Below the pieces are notes generated by a model, which was not told the origin of the DNA, did not search any database, and saw only the letters and a list, made by a program, of their open reading frames with translations. The translations under genes and the position numbers were made by a program. Positions 18,081-27,710 of a DNA stretch of 64,000 bases are shown one piece after another. Within the stretch, counting starts at the first letter, position 1; each line of letters starts with the position of its first letter. This DNA is from RUG626 sp051866775 (GTDB lineage Bacteria > Bacillota > Clostridia > Oscillospirales > Oscillospiraceae), in NCBI GenBank assembly GCA_051866775.1, contig JBJDXR010000028.1, positions 48,184 to 112,183 on the forward strand, written 5' to 3'.

Positions 18081-18112
18081 AAAAAGCGCCCTTGTATACA
18101 AGGGCGCTTTTT
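18081..18112. terminator. Bidirectional terminator
   Basis: A perfect 14-base inverted repeat around TATA, with AAAAA and TTTTT ends, lies between the membrane protein gene and the convergent pgi gene. Confidence 0.92.
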
Positions 18113-18131
18113 ATACCGTTTTTTATTCTTC

Positions 18132-19703
18132 TCACTTCACCGAGCGGAAGGTGCTGTCATATACGGGGTCCGCGTATTCCATAGCAAAACGGCCGTCATT
18201 CTCGCACAGGTGCATCATAAGTCTAAACACATCCGGCGCCTCCGCACCGATGGCTGCGGCAAGCTCAACAGCCGTCATCGCCTTATTCGACTTAAGCAGC
18301 TCTGCCGCCGCAGCATTCTTGACCTCAATAAGTCCGTTTGCAGCCTTCTTGCCGAACTCAACTGCAGGCTGATGATAGGCGTTGATATTTATAAACAGTG
18401 CATAGATGCTTACCGCGCGCTCATAGACGGCTATGAGCTGCCCCACGTTGTAGGCGTCTACCGTCGGCACGGTTATGGTCATAGTATGCTTCCCGTGGGA
18501 CTCCAGGGCCTTCTTGGTGCCAAGCATAAAGGCATTCAGATAGTCGCCGCTGGTACTGTCCTCACCAACGGTGACAGAGCCGCCGCATCGGTCACGGAGC
18601 ACCTGAACAAAGGTCACAAATATATTGTAAGGCCCGCCCACAAGCTGCTGAACATAGGAGTGCTGGTCGCTTGTACCCTTGTTGCCCATGACGGCAAGGC
18701 CCTGATTTACCTTCTTTCCGTCCAGATCCAGTTCCTTTCCCAGGGACTCCATTGAGAGCTGCTGTAAGTACTTTGCAAGCAGGTCGAGGGAATCCTTATA
18801 CGGCAGGACGACCTGAGTTGTTCCCCCTTCTCCGCCGGTACACTTATACCACGAGAGCGCCATAATGGCTGCAGGGTTTTTCATGGCGTCCTTATTGCGG
18901 CCAAGCTTATCGCAGTCGGCCGCGCCCTTAAGGAAGCCGTCAATGTCAAGTCCCTGAAGCGCCAGCGGCAGCAGTCCCACAGCGGACATAACAGAGGTGC
19001 GCCCGCCGACCCAGTCCCACATTGGGAAGCGCTGGAGCCACCCCTCACTGACGGCGACCTTATCCAGCTTACTGCCGTCGCCGGTCACACATACAGCGTG
19101 TCTGGCAAAGCTCAGGCCGTTCTGCTCATAGAAGTTCTTTGCCTCCACCATGCAGTTGCGTGTCTCTATGGTCCCTCCGCTCTTGGAGATGATTATTGTG
19201 AGGGTCTCGTCAAGCTCCGGTTTTACCGCGGCAAACACATTATCAAAGCCCGCGGGGTCGGTGTTATCCATAAAATAAAGGGACATCTTGTCATCAGCGC
19301 TGCTCAGCGCCTTCGAGACAAAAACGGGGCCAAGACTGCTGCCGCCAATTCCTGCGACGATGACATTTTTAAATTTACTGCCCTTTTCACTTACTATTTT
19401 ACCGCTGTGAACATCCGCCGCGAAAGCCTTTATCTTCGCAAGGCAGCCGTCTATTTCGTCCTTAAGCTCCTGTGTGGGGGCAAGCGCCGAGTTCCTCAGC
19501 CAGTAATGTCCAACCATTCTCCCCTCGTCTGGGTTTGCGATAGCCCCCGCCTCAAGCTCGTCCATTGCCTTGAGGGCGGAATCCGTCCTCTCTTTCATTG
19601 AGGCAAGGTACTCATCATCAAGCGCCATTCCGCCCCAGTCCATCATCATCTTAGTATCAGCCGAATAAAAAACAGTGTTCTTAAACTCATTCCATGCGTC
19701 CAT
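18132..19703 (-). CDS. pgi: Glucose-6-phosphate isomerase
   Basis: This 523-residue protein interconverts glucose-6-phosphate and fructose-6-phosphate. Visible segments include VIVAGIGGSSLGPVFVSKAL near the sugar-binding site, IIISKSGGTIETR (phosphate loop) and GNKGTSDQHSYVQQL carrying the catalytic Glu/His region. The ATG at 19703 is chosen because AGGAG precedes it; a GTG three codons earlier overlaps that site. Its start overlaps the end of the GH13-GH77 gene by 17 bases, so debranching of glycogen and entry into glycolysis are translationally coupled. Confidence 0.94.
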   Translation of the reverse strand: MDAWNEFKNTVFYSADTKMMMDWGGMALDDEYLASMKERTDSALKAMDELEAGAIANPDEGRMVGHYWLRNSALAPTQELKDEIDGCLAKIKAFAADVHSGKIVSEKGSKFKNVIVAGIGGSSLGPVFVSKALSSADDKMSLYFMDNTDPAGFDNVFAAVKPELDETLTIIISKSGGTIETRNCMVEAKNFYEQNGLSFARHAVCVTGDGSKLDKVAVSEGWLQRFPMWDWVGGRTSVMSAVGLLPLALQGLDIDGFLKGAADCDKLGRNKDAMKNPAAIMALSWYKCTGGEGGTTQVVLPYKDSLDLLAKYLQQLSMESLGKELDLDGKKVNQGLAVMGNKGTSDQHSYVQQLVGGPYNIFVTFVQVLRDRCGGSVTVGEDSTSGDYLNAFMLGTKKALESHGKHTMTITVPTVDAYNVGQLIAVYERAVSIYALFININAYHQPAVEFGKKAANGLIEVKNAAAAELLKSNKAMTAVELAAAIGAEAPDVFRLMMHLCENDGRFAMEYADPVYDSTFRSVK

Positions 19704-22700
19704 TTTTATCACTCCTGTTTGTTTTTATCGTTGATTTCAAAAGGCGCGCCCCGGCGTCTTTAAAACCTTCCTTTTTAGCCTGCCATGTCCAGTTTGTCCC
19801 TGTTGTTCCCGGAGTGTTCATTCTGGCGCTGTCATCAAGGCCCAGCACATCTTGAAGCGGCAGTATAGCAACTTCCGCGCGGCTTTCCAGCACCTTATCC
19901 ATGAGCTTTTGGGCGGCTTCTGCCGGGTCAAGCTCCGGGTAACGCTCCATGCACCAGCCGATAAGAGTCTGATTGTCATGGGTCCCTGAATATGCAATTT
20001 TCCCCTCCGGCGGGATATATTCAGAGAGGGGATCCCCGTTATAAAACTGAAGCACATCCGTCCCCGGAAAGCCGCAGCTTGCCACAAGGCCCCTCACCGC
20101 GGGAGTTATAAGCCCCAGGTCCTCCGCCAGCACCGGAAGCGGGCCAAAGCGGCTCCTGGCCTTCTCAAATAACTCCGTACCCGGGCCGAAAAGCCACGCC
20201 CCCTTGGACGCCCTTTCTCCTGCGGGGATCGACCAATAGGACTCAAAGCCCCGGAAATGGTCAAGTCTCACATAATCGTACAGTGAAAACACCCGCTGCA
20301 GCCTGCGCATCCACCAGTCGTAGCCGTTGTCCTTCATAACGTCCCAGCGGTACAGCGGGTTTCCCCAGTGCTGTCCGTCCTTTGCAAAGTAGTCCGGAGG
20401 CACTCCTGCGCAGCTTGTGGTGTGTCCGTCCCCGTCAACTGTAAACAGCTCCGGCTGCGCCCATACGTCCGCGGAATCCTCCGACACATACATGGGCAGA
20501 TCGCCTATTATCATCACGCCCTTCTCTTTTGCATATGCGCGGAGTTTCTTCCACATGGTCTCAAATCGGAACTGGCAGAACTTCTGAAATTCCGCCTCAC
20601 AGAATATCTCCGGTTCCTGAAGCAGCACAGGGTCATAATGGCGGTACTTTTCCGGCCAATCCTTCCACATCTTCCCGCCGAATTTGCGCCTCAGTGCTGT
20701 AAACGCCGCGTAAGGTACCAGCCATTGGCTGTTTTCAGCGCAGAACAGGGCGTAATCTGCCTCCGGCACAAACTGGGAAAACAGCTCCCTGAGCTGCTCC
20801 TCATCCTCCGGCAGCAGAGATATATTCGCAGCGAAGGCTGAGGCGCCCGCATAGGGCGAGCCATGCTCATCCGTGGGGTTTACGGGAAGTATCTGCCAAT
20901 ACTTCTGTCCCGCAGACGCAAGAAAATCAACGAACTCCATTGCGGGCTTCCCGATATTTCCCGGGCCGTCCCGGTTTGGGACCGACGTTATGTGGCACAA
21001 AACACCGGCTCCCTTGGGCATCGGCGCGCCAAGGCTCTCTTTCTTAAGGAACAGTATCACCGCCGAGCCCATTGGGCCTAGTGTAAGGGAGGCCTTACCG
21101 TCCTCTATTGTTACGGGTATGCCGCCTACAAGTTCGGCGGCGCTGCCGCCTCGCGCGGGGATTGTAACGGTACGGCTCTCTGAGATGCTTCTGTTCACAA
21201 GCACCGCAGCGTGGCCATCCTCTGAATCCCTGAAAAAGCCGAAAACATTCTCACCGTCATAAAACGGCTCAAAATCACCACTTATAAAAACGGGGTACAG
21301 CCTTCTGAGGGAAACGGCATTCCTGTAAATGCCCGTTAAGTCCGTGTCCTCCCGCCCCCAAGGAAAGGCCCCGCGGTTATAGGGATCGGCGTAGCCCTCA
21401 AGCCCCGCCTCGTCACCGTAGTATATACACGGCACTCCTGGCATAGTCATCTGAATGAGTGTCATGAGCCATATTCTGCCCTTGGCAAGCCCCCTGGCTC
21501 CGTCGCTCAGGCGGAAGCTCTTTCGCTCCTCCTCCGTAAGCGTCTCAGCGTCCGGCGCTCCTCCCATTATCGTCATTATTCTCGGGCGGTCGTGACTGCC
21601 CATAAGGTTAAGGGAGGAATAAAACGCCTCGGGCGGATAATTTTCTTTGAGGCTCTCAAGCGTCTCGCAAAGGGCCTCCGCCGGGAGCTTTCCCAGTATA
21701 AATCCATGGAGCGCGTCAAGCAGCGGGTAGTTCATTGCCGAATCAAGCTCGCTGCCCAAAAGATATCTTCGCAGCTTTCCATAGCTTATCTTATTTGATG
21801 CGTCCTCCCAGACCTCTCCCAGAAGAAGCCCGTCCTCAGGACGCACATCTGTCACAGCGGACTTTATACCCGCAATGAAATCATCCGGAAGCTCATCCGC
21901 CACATCAAGCCTCCAGCCCTTGGCCCCTTTTCTCAGCCAGTGGCGTACTACGCTGTCCTTGCCCGCAAATATAAGCTCCCGCAGTCTGGGATCGTTCTCC
22001 TCAAGATTCGGAAGATCATCCACTCCCCACCAGCACTCATAACCGGCAGGGCTGTCGTCAAAGCGGTACCAGCTCCTATAAGGGGAGCGCTTGCTCTGCC
22101 ATGCCCCAAGGGAGTCGTAATTTTCATATTTATTAAAATACCGGCTGTCACAGCCGGTGTGGTTAAACACCCCGTCAAGTATAATGGATATCCCCTGCTC
22201 ATCGGCGGCCCGTACAAGCTCCTCAAAGGCCTCGTCCCCGCCCAACATCGGATCGACCTTCATATAATCGCCGGTGTCGTACCGGTGGTTGCTGGATGCC
22301 TTGAATATCGGGTTTAGGTAAATCACGGTCACGCCGAGTCCTTTGAGGTATCCCAGCTTCTCCTTTATTCCCGAAAGCGTCCCGCCGTAAAAGTCCCATC
22401 GCGTCACGCGTCCGTTCTCGTCCTTTTCATAGCAGGGGGTGCTGTACCAATCCTCACACAAGGCATGCCCCGGACCGCTTCTCTCTTCGCTCAGGGCCTC
22501 CTCCGCGAGCTCCCTCCAGTCCTCTCCGCGGCAGAACCTGTCAGGGAAGATCTGATAGACTACCCCATTTTTATACCAATCGGGTACCTTGCGGGGCTTA
22601 TATACCGTTATCTGAAATGACGCCGGCTCCCAATCCTTGACGACACTCTCCCCGCCTGTGTGTCCGTCCTTGGCTCCGCAGCGCCACTCCCCCTCCGGGG

Positions 22701-22956
22701 TCTTTATTATAAAGCTGTACCAAATAAGCTCCGGCTCCTCCGGAGTTAAGGTACACTTAAATCTGAGATGTCCGGAAAGCTCACGCTTCTCCATGGGAAA
22801 GAGCTGCTCCCCCTTGCCGTCTATCCAGACCCGGCAGGTACACTGAGCCTCAGGTTCATCCCAGATATCTATGCTCAGTTCGACGCTGTCCCCCAGCGGG
22901 AGCGCACCATAAGGCGTTCTGTAATCTGCGACTCTTGAATTGTGGTATGCTCTCAT
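19687..22956 (-). CDS. Fusion of GH13 glycogen-debranching/neopullulanase-type enzyme and GH77 4-alpha-glucanotransferase
   Basis: This 1089-residue protein contains two complete enzymes. Residues 1-115 form a beta-rich N-terminal domain. A GH13 barrel follows (about 125-640) with DGVFNH at 261-266, nucleophile D351 in WRLDVAD, acid/base E381 in GEVWED and D456 in GSHDRPR. A GH77 amylomaltase domain occupies about 645-1070, with D899 in VRLDH, E945 in AEDLG and D994 in GTHDN. All six catalytic residues are present. Together they should hydrolyse branch stubs and rearrange malto-oligosaccharides released by GlgP. It has its own promoter and is coupled to pgi. Confidence 0.92.
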   Translation of the reverse strand: MRAYHNSRVADYRTPYGALPLGDSVELSIDIWDEPEAQCTCRVWIDGKGEQLFPMEKRELSGHLRFKCTLTPEEPELIWYSFIIKTPEGEWRCGAKDGHTGGESVVKDWEPASFQITVYKPRKVPDWYKNGVVYQIFPDRFCRGEDWRELAEEALSEERSGPGHALCEDWYSTPCYEKDENGRVTRWDFYGGTLSGIKEKLGYLKGLGVTVIYLNPIFKASSNHRYDTGDYMKVDPMLGGDEAFEELVRAADEQGISIILDGVFNHTGCDSRYFNKYENYDSLGAWQSKRSPYRSWYRFDDSPAGYECWWGVDDLPNLEENDPRLRELIFAGKDSVVRHWLRKGAKGWRLDVADELPDDFIAGIKSAVTDVRPEDGLLLGEVWEDASNKISYGKLRRYLLGSELDSAMNYPLLDALHGFILGKLPAEALCETLESLKENYPPEAFYSSLNLMGSHDRPRIMTIMGGAPDAETLTEEERKSFRLSDGARGLAKGRIWLMTLIQMTMPGVPCIYYGDEAGLEGYADPYNRGAFPWGREDTDLTGIYRNAVSLRRLYPVFISGDFEPFYDGENVFGFFRDSEDGHAAVLVNRSISESRTVTIPARGGSAAELVGGIPVTIEDGKASLTLGPMGSAVILFLKKESLGAPMPKGAGVLCHITSVPNRDGPGNIGKPAMEFVDFLASAGQKYWQILPVNPTDEHGSPYAGASAFAANISLLPEDEEQLRELFSQFVPEADYALFCAENSQWLVPYAAFTALRRKFGGKMWKDWPEKYRHYDPVLLQEPEIFCEAEFQKFCQFRFETMWKKLRAYAKEKGVMIIGDLPMYVSEDSADVWAQPELFTVDGDGHTTSCAGVPPDYFAKDGQHWGNPLYRWDVMKDNGYDWWMRRLQRVFSLYDYVRLDHFRGFESYWSIPAGERASKGAWLFGPGTELFEKARSRFGPLPVLAEDLGLITPAVRGLVASCGFPGTDVLQFYNGDPLSEYIPPEGKIAYSGTHDNQTLIGWCMERYPELDPAEAAQKLMDKVLESRAEVAILPLQDVLGLDDSARMNTPGTTGTNWTWQAKKEGFKDAGARLLKSTIKTNRSDKNGRME

Positions 22957-22989
22957 TAAGCTTCTTCCTTTTGTTAAAATCCAGTAATT

Positions 22990-23017
22990 AGTATATCATT
23001 CGTGCCATGAAAATCAA
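22990..23017 (-). promoter_or_regulatory. Promoter of the GH13-GH77 fusion and pgi
   Basis: On the minus strand TTGATT (23012-23017) and TATACT (22990-22995) are separated by 16 bases. AAGGAAG lies just before the ATG at 22956. Confidence 0.6.
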
Positions 23018-23069
23018 ACGCTATTTTTGCTTCTGACAGGAAATTTATGCTTTTTCTGTTGATACATAT

Positions 23070-23100
23070 AAAGCCACAGCTCAAAATCAGCTGTGGCTTT
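23070..23100 (-). terminator. Terminator ending the glgB-to-hydrolase operon
   Basis: A perfect 12-base stem (23070-23081 with 23089-23100) and a 7-base loop begins 13 bases after the hydrolase-like gene. It separates the glg operon from the GH13-GH77 promoter. Confidence 0.85.
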
Positions 23101-23112
23101 ATTATGACCTGT

Positions 23113-23922
23113 TCAATCGCAGTCCATCGGCTTGCCGCCATACTCCTTATACAGCTCAGGAAGCATCGCCTCAAGGCGGTAATGCTCAACAGCGTTATGG
23201 ATCATTATCTTTTTAAGATACTCCTCCGAAACCGGTGTGGACTCATCCCGGACGAGCCGCCCGTTCTGGGGCTTATAGCCAAGCCACTCGCGGCTGACTT
23301 CCTCATAACCCCCAAATGCGCAGGGCCGCGAATACCTGACAGTGAAGTGCGTTCCCGGGTGGTCAAAGGTCTCATACCCCACACGGACGGTCACTCCCGC
23401 AGAAGCCAGACTATCCAACTGCTCTCTTGACATTCCGAATTCAGCGGCGTCCAGCGGATGGATAAAGATTTCCTCCATTGGGTCTCCGCCGCCAAGATCA
23501 AGGGACTCCGTGCTCTTCATCTCATCGCTGTTAGAGTCGAAATGATCCGGCGGACACCAAAGCTTATAGCATATGTTGCCCTGCTCTCTTGGGATGCTTT
23601 TCGGGCGGACATTCATCCATTGGAACCACCAATCATGCATATATGACGGGTGTGCTGTCCGTGTGTATAACGCGAGGTAACCCGCTCCATCCTCCATAAT
23701 CCCGTATCCGAAATCGGAGCCGTTGTACTCATCTTTGGTTACAAGCTCAAACCATTTGTCCGGGTCAGGTATCTCCTCCGGCCTTAGCGGCCCCGCGGCA
23801 AGTGCGCGCTCATAAACCGGGTCAAGGGAAAGCATCGGCCTGTAGTAATATTTTGCCATTGACAGGGCCTTTTCCTCATCGGAAAGGGGCGGGAATTTGT
23901 CCGGCGTCGGTATATAAATCAT
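23113..23922 (-). CDS. Phloretin / diacetylphloroglucinol hydrolase-like protein
   Basis: This 269-residue protein resembles the DAPG-hydrolase (PhlG) / phloretin hydrolase family, zinc enzymes that cleave a C-C bond next to a phloroglucinol ring. Support comes from the N-terminal IY-x-PTPDKFPPLS and AKYYYRP segments, the YMHDWWFQW motif (His96), the YKLW-x-P-x-DH motif near 119-127, and a C-terminal HNAVE (His242 and Glu246) that fits the family's His-x3-Glu metal pair. The third ligand position is not certain. It starts 9 bases after glgA with AAGGTG, so it is cotranscribed with glycogen genes, an unexpected context. A different substrate, or no hydrolase activity, remains possible. Confidence 0.6.
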   Translation of the reverse strand: MIYIPTPDKFPPLSDEEKALSMAKYYYRPMLSLDPVYERALAAGPLRPEEIPDPDKWFELVTKDEYNGSDFGYGIMEDGAGYLALYTRTAHPSYMHDWWFQWMNVRPKSIPREQGNICYKLWCPPDHFDSNSDEMKSTESLDLGGGDPMEEIFIHPLDAAEFGMSREQLDSLASAGVTVRVGYETFDHPGTHFTVRYSRPCAFGGYEEVSREWLGYKPQNGRLVRDESTPVSEEYLKKIMIHNAVEHYRLEAMLPELYKEYGGKPMDCD

Positions 23923-23931
23923 ATGATCACC

Positions 23932-25413
23932 TTATTTTGATGGTTTCTTCCAGCGCTGCATCTCCGGGTGGGTCCTGTGGTACATATCAAGATATTCCTC
24001 GGCAGCCTTGGTCCACGAGAAGTCGGCATTCATGGCGTTATCCATGAGTCCTCCCCACGCCTTTTTATTCTCACGATAGAGGTTTACCGCGCTGACGATC
24101 GTAGCGAGCATCTCATGGGCATTATAGTTCGCAAAGCTGAAGCCCGTCCCCTCGCCTGTGTACTGATTGTACGGCACAACGCTGTCCTTAAGACCGCCCG
24201 TCTCACGAACGACAGGCAGGGTGCCGTAGCGCATCGCTATCATCTGCGAAAGACCGCACGGCTCAAAAAGTGACGGCATGAGCAGCATATCAGCACCTGC
24301 GTACATGCGGTGTGAAAGCGGCTCGTTAAACGTGATCTGCGCAGCCAGCTTTCCTGAATACTTCCATGCGTAATGGCGGAGCATATTCTCATACTGCGCA
24401 TCACCTGTGCCGAGAACCGCCAGCTGCAGCGGCTGTGCCATCATGTCATCCATTACGCATTTGACAAGGTCCAGCCCCTTCTGGTCAGTCAGTCTGCCTA
24501 TCATTACGATAAGCGGAACATTCGGATCCACCTCAAGTCCCAGCTCCTGCTGGAGGGCCGTCTTGCAGGCCGCCTTACCGGACAGATCCGATATTGTAAA
24601 CGGCGCTGCGATCTTGGCATCCTTCTCCGGATCGTACTCCGCTGTGTCAATGCCGTTCATTATTCCGTAGAGGACGCTGCTTCTGGCGCGGAATATGCCC
24701 TCCATATGCTCGCCGAAAAATTCGCTCTGAATCTCCTGTGCGTAGGTCTTGCTTACGGTGGAGAGTATATCGCTGTAGAGGAGTCCGCCCTTCATAAAAT
24801 TGACCGAGTCCCTATCGCTCCTGAGCTGGTTTGCCGCAGCGGGGATCCCCTCAAGCCCCAGGACATCTCCCAGGACAAAGTCGGACATCTGTCCCTGAAA
24901 CTTCAGGTTGTGAATGGTCAAAACAGTCTTAACATTCTCATAAAGCGGTATTCCCTGATAAAACTCGCGCAGAAACACAGGCGCAAGCGCCGTATGCCAG
25001 TCGTTGCAGTGAAGCACGTCACATTTAAAGTCCGGCAGGTACTGCAGGCTCTCCACAATGGCCTTAGAGAAGAACGCTATGCGCTCTCCGTCATCATAGT
25101 AGCCGTAGGCCTTGTCCCGCATAAAGTAGTACTCGTTGTCAAGGAAATAATATATCACTCCCTTGTAGGTGAGCTTCTCTACTCCGCAGTAAAGATTTCT
25201 CCAGCCCAGATTCACCCGAAAATCCGTTACATGGGTCATCTGATTCTTGTACGCCTCCGGAATGGTCATAAACTTTGGTATCATGACCCTTACCTCGCAT
25301 CCGGCCTCCTTCAGCGCCTGCGGCAGTGAGCCTCCCACATCTCCAAGCCCTCCGGTTTTCATAAACGGCACGGCTTCAAACGCCGCAAACAAAACCCTCA
25401 ATTTTCTTCTCAT
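23932..25413 (-). CDS. glgA: Glycogen synthase (ADP-glucose type)
   Basis: This 493-residue GT5 glycosyltransferase has the N-terminal ADP-glucose loop KTGGLGDV at 19-26 and a GT-B fold with HNLKFQG and MPSLFEPCGLSQM, the latter holding the conserved catalytic-site Glu. It extends alpha-1,4-glucan chains from ADP-glucose. The ATG at 25413 is preferred because AAGGAG precedes it; a GTG three codons earlier overlaps that site. It is the fifth gene of the glg operon. Confidence 0.95.
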   Translation of the reverse strand: MRRKLRVLFAAFEAVPFMKTGGLGDVGGSLPQALKEAGCEVRVMIPKFMTIPEAYKNQMTHVTDFRVNLGWRNLYCGVEKLTYKGVIYYFLDNEYYFMRDKAYGYYDDGERIAFFSKAIVESLQYLPDFKCDVLHCNDWHTALAPVFLREFYQGIPLYENVKTVLTIHNLKFQGQMSDFVLGDVLGLEGIPAAANQLRSDRDSVNFMKGGLLYSDILSTVSKTYAQEIQSEFFGEHMEGIFRARSSVLYGIMNGIDTAEYDPEKDAKIAAPFTISDLSGKAACKTALQQELGLEVDPNVPLIVMIGRLTDQKGLDLVKCVMDDMMAQPLQLAVLGTGDAQYENMLRHYAWKYSGKLAAQITFNEPLSHRMYAGADMLLMPSLFEPCGLSQMIAMRYGTLPVVRETGGLKDSVVPYNQYTGEGTGFSFANYNAHEMLATIVSAVNLYRENKKAWGGLMDNAMNADFSWTKAAEEYLDMYHRTHPEMQRWKKPSK

Positions 25414-25437
25414 TTGCTGCACTCCTTTTTACAGTGC

Positions 25438-26529
25438 TTATACGTTCATCTTTTCTCTTACCATGATAGCATCTGGCTTGCCCTTTACCACAAAGCCCGA
25501 CGGAAGAATGTTGTTTCTGTCTATGATGGTATACTCCACTTGGGCGTCTCTTTCGATCACGCAGTCCTGCATGACTATGCAGTTTCTGACCACCGCTCCC
25601 GGCTCGATCCTGACGTTTCTGAAGAGGATGCTGTTCTCAACAGTACCGTCTATGACGCAGCCGGCGGGGATATAGGAGTTCTTTACGACCGCGGTGCCGG
25701 TAAACTTGGTGGGCACCGAGTCCTGTACCTTAGTTCTGATTGGGGAGCCGTTAAACAGGCTTTCGCGTATATCGGCCTTAAACAGGTCCATGCTGCCGTA
25801 ATAGTAATCCTCAATGGTAAATATGCTGCGCGTATAGGAGCCATACCTGCTGGCGCGGACATCCATCTTGTCAAAGTCCCTCTCAAGCACCTCAAAGAGG
25901 TCAAGGTAATCAAGATTTTTGTACCAGTCCAGGATGTTGAGCAGCAGGCTGCGGCTTATCAGGAAGCAGTCTATAAACTTCTTATCACCCGCGCTCACAC
26001 CATGAGTTATTCCCGTCACGCGGTCCCCGACGGTCTTAAGCCCGGTTACGTTGGGATCGTCATGATCGGCGATCGTATATGCCAGGGAGATGTCGGAGCC
26101 GTACTCAAGGTGTTTTTCAAGAAATTCACGGTAGTCAACATTGCCTACAACATTGGAGGAAGCCACAAGCACATAGGGTGCCGGGCTGCGGTTAAAGAAC
26201 ACCTTGTTCCTCTCAAAATCACGGAGAAGGAAGCGGGATTCCATGCTGGATATCCCAAAGACGGAGCCGGGCAGGATATAAAGTCCGCCATTTTTGCGGT
26301 CAAGCCCCCACTCCTTGCCGGCGCCTATGTGGTCAATGATGGAACGGTATTTATAAGGGGTCACAACTCCAACAGTGGAAATGCCGGAGTTTATCATATT
26401 TGAAAGCGGAAAATCTATAAGACGGTACCTGCCTCCGTAGGGGAGCGATGCCACAGTGCGGTCATCTGTGAGGGCGCCAAGCTGCGGAGTTTCATAGTTT
26501 GCGGTAATTAATCCTATCACTCTGTTCAT
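25438..26529 (-). CDS. glgD: GlgD-type glucose-1-phosphate adenylyltransferase subunit
   Basis: The 363-residue protein has the nucleotidyltransferase N-terminal fold and a left-handed beta-helix C-terminal domain, but lacks the GGxGSRLxxLT signature present in GlgC; the N terminus instead reads LITANYETPQLGALTDDR. This is the usual GlgD pattern in Firmicutes, where GlgD modulates GlgC in a hetero-oligomer. Its ATG overlaps the glgC stop by 4 bases, fitting equal expression of the two subunits. Confidence 0.93.
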   Translation of the reverse strand: MNRVIGLITANYETPQLGALTDDRTVASLPYGGRYRLIDFPLSNMINSGISTVGVVTPYKYRSIIDHIGAGKEWGLDRKNGGLYILPGSVFGISSMESRFLLRDFERNKVFFNRSPAPYVLVASSNVVGNVDYREFLEKHLEYGSDISLAYTIADHDDPNVTGLKTVGDRVTGITHGVSAGDKKFIDCFLISRSLLLNILDWYKNLDYLDLFEVLERDFDKMDVRASRYGSYTRSIFTIEDYYYGSMDLFKADIRESLFNGSPIRTKVQDSVPTKFTGTAVVKNSYIPAGCVIDGTVENSILFRNVRIEPGAVVRNCIVMQDCVIERDAQVEYTIIDRNNILPSGFVVKGKPDAIMVREKMNV

Positions 26530-27680
26530 TTCGTGCCTCCTACTTCAACAACAGATTCATCGCCGATAACAGCGATCTCACCGCCTGCTTCGTCGGTACC
26601 CAGGACGGCACCCTTGTCCACCACAGCGCCCTCGCCGAGGATAGCACGGCAAACCGTGGCCCCCTCCATTATCTTAGCGCCCGGAAGAAGCACGGAGTCC
26701 TTAACATACGCGCCCTCGCCAACATAACAGCCCACGCCGATGATGGAGTGTTCCACCTTGCCGAGGATGACGCTTCCGTTGGCTACAAAGCTGTTCCTCA
26801 CCTCACCGTTTGGTCCGATGTACTGTGGCGGCTGGATGTTCTCGTTGCTCATAATCGGGAAGTCCTCGGAGTAGAGATTAAACTCCGGTTCCGGATCTAA
26901 GAGCGCCATGCTTGTCTCATGATAGCTCGGAATGGTTCCTACATCCTTCCAGAAGCCCTCAAACTCATAGCAGAAAAGCCTGTGTCCATCTGCAAGGAGG
27001 TTCGGAATGATGTTCTTACCGAAATCGTGCTTGGAATTCTTGTCCTCATGGTCGGCGAGGAGGGAATCCACCAGCACCTTCGCACTGAATATGTAGATGC
27101 CCATCGACGCCAGGTTTGACTCCGGCTCCTTCGGCTTCTCAACAAACTTTGTTATCCTTCCATCCGCGTCTGCGGACATGATGCCAAAGCGCGAAGCCTC
27201 CTCCATAGGCACCTGCATGACCGAAATGGTCAAGTCTGCGTTGTTCTTCTTGTGGCATTCCAGCATCTTTCTGTAGTCCATCCTGTAGAGATGGTCTCCG
27301 GAGAGGATCACCACGTAATCAGGGTCGAACTGCTTCATGTAGTCCAGGTTGTGATAAATAGCATCTGCGGTACCGGCATACCACTCGCCGCCGGTCTCTG
27401 TGGCGTATGGCGGAAGAATCGAAACTCCCCCGCTTACCGAATCCAGATCCCATGCGCTGCCGGTCCCTATATAGGAGTTGAGCAGGTACGGGCGGTACTG
27501 GGTGAGCACACCCACCGTATCGATATTGGAATTTGCACAATTTGAGAGGGAAAAGTCAATTATTCTATATTTCCCGCCAAAGGAAACAGCGGGCTTTGCG
27601 ATATGCTTTGTGAGCGCTCCCAGCCTGCTGCCTTGTCCCCCGGCAAGCAGCATGGCTATGCAGTCCTTTTTGTTTATCAC
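26526..27680 (-). CDS. glgC: Glucose-1-phosphate adenylyltransferase, catalytic subunit
   Basis: The 384-residue protein makes ADP-glucose from glucose-1-phosphate and ATP, the committed step of glycogen synthesis. AMLLAGGQGSRLGALT near residues 10-25 is the nucleotide-binding signature. VILSGDHLYRMDY contains the metal-binding Asp, FVEKP the sugar-phosphate region, and the C terminus is a beta-helix with hexapeptide-like repeats. It is preceded by glgP by 30 bases and overlaps glgD. Confidence 0.95.
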   Translation of the reverse strand: MINKKDCIAMLLAGGQGSRLGALTKHIAKPAVSFGGKYRIIDFSLSNCANSNIDTVGVLTQYRPYLLNSYIGTGSAWDLDSVSGGVSILPPYATETGGEWYAGTADAIYHNLDYMKQFDPDYVVILSGDHLYRMDYRKMLECHKKNNADLTISVMQVPMEEASRFGIMSADADGRITKFVEKPKEPESNLASMGIYIFSAKVLVDSLLADHEDKNSKHDFGKNIIPNLLADGHRLFCYEFEGFWKDVGTIPSYHETSMALLDPEPEFNLYSEDFPIMSNENIQPPQYIGPNGEVRNSFVANGSVILGKVEHSIIGVGCYVGEGAYVKDSVLLPGAKIMEGATVCRAILGEGAVVDKGAVLGTDEAGGEIAVIGDESVVEVGGTK

Positions 27681-27710
27681 GGCACTACCCCTCCTAAAAA
27701 AATAACTTAA

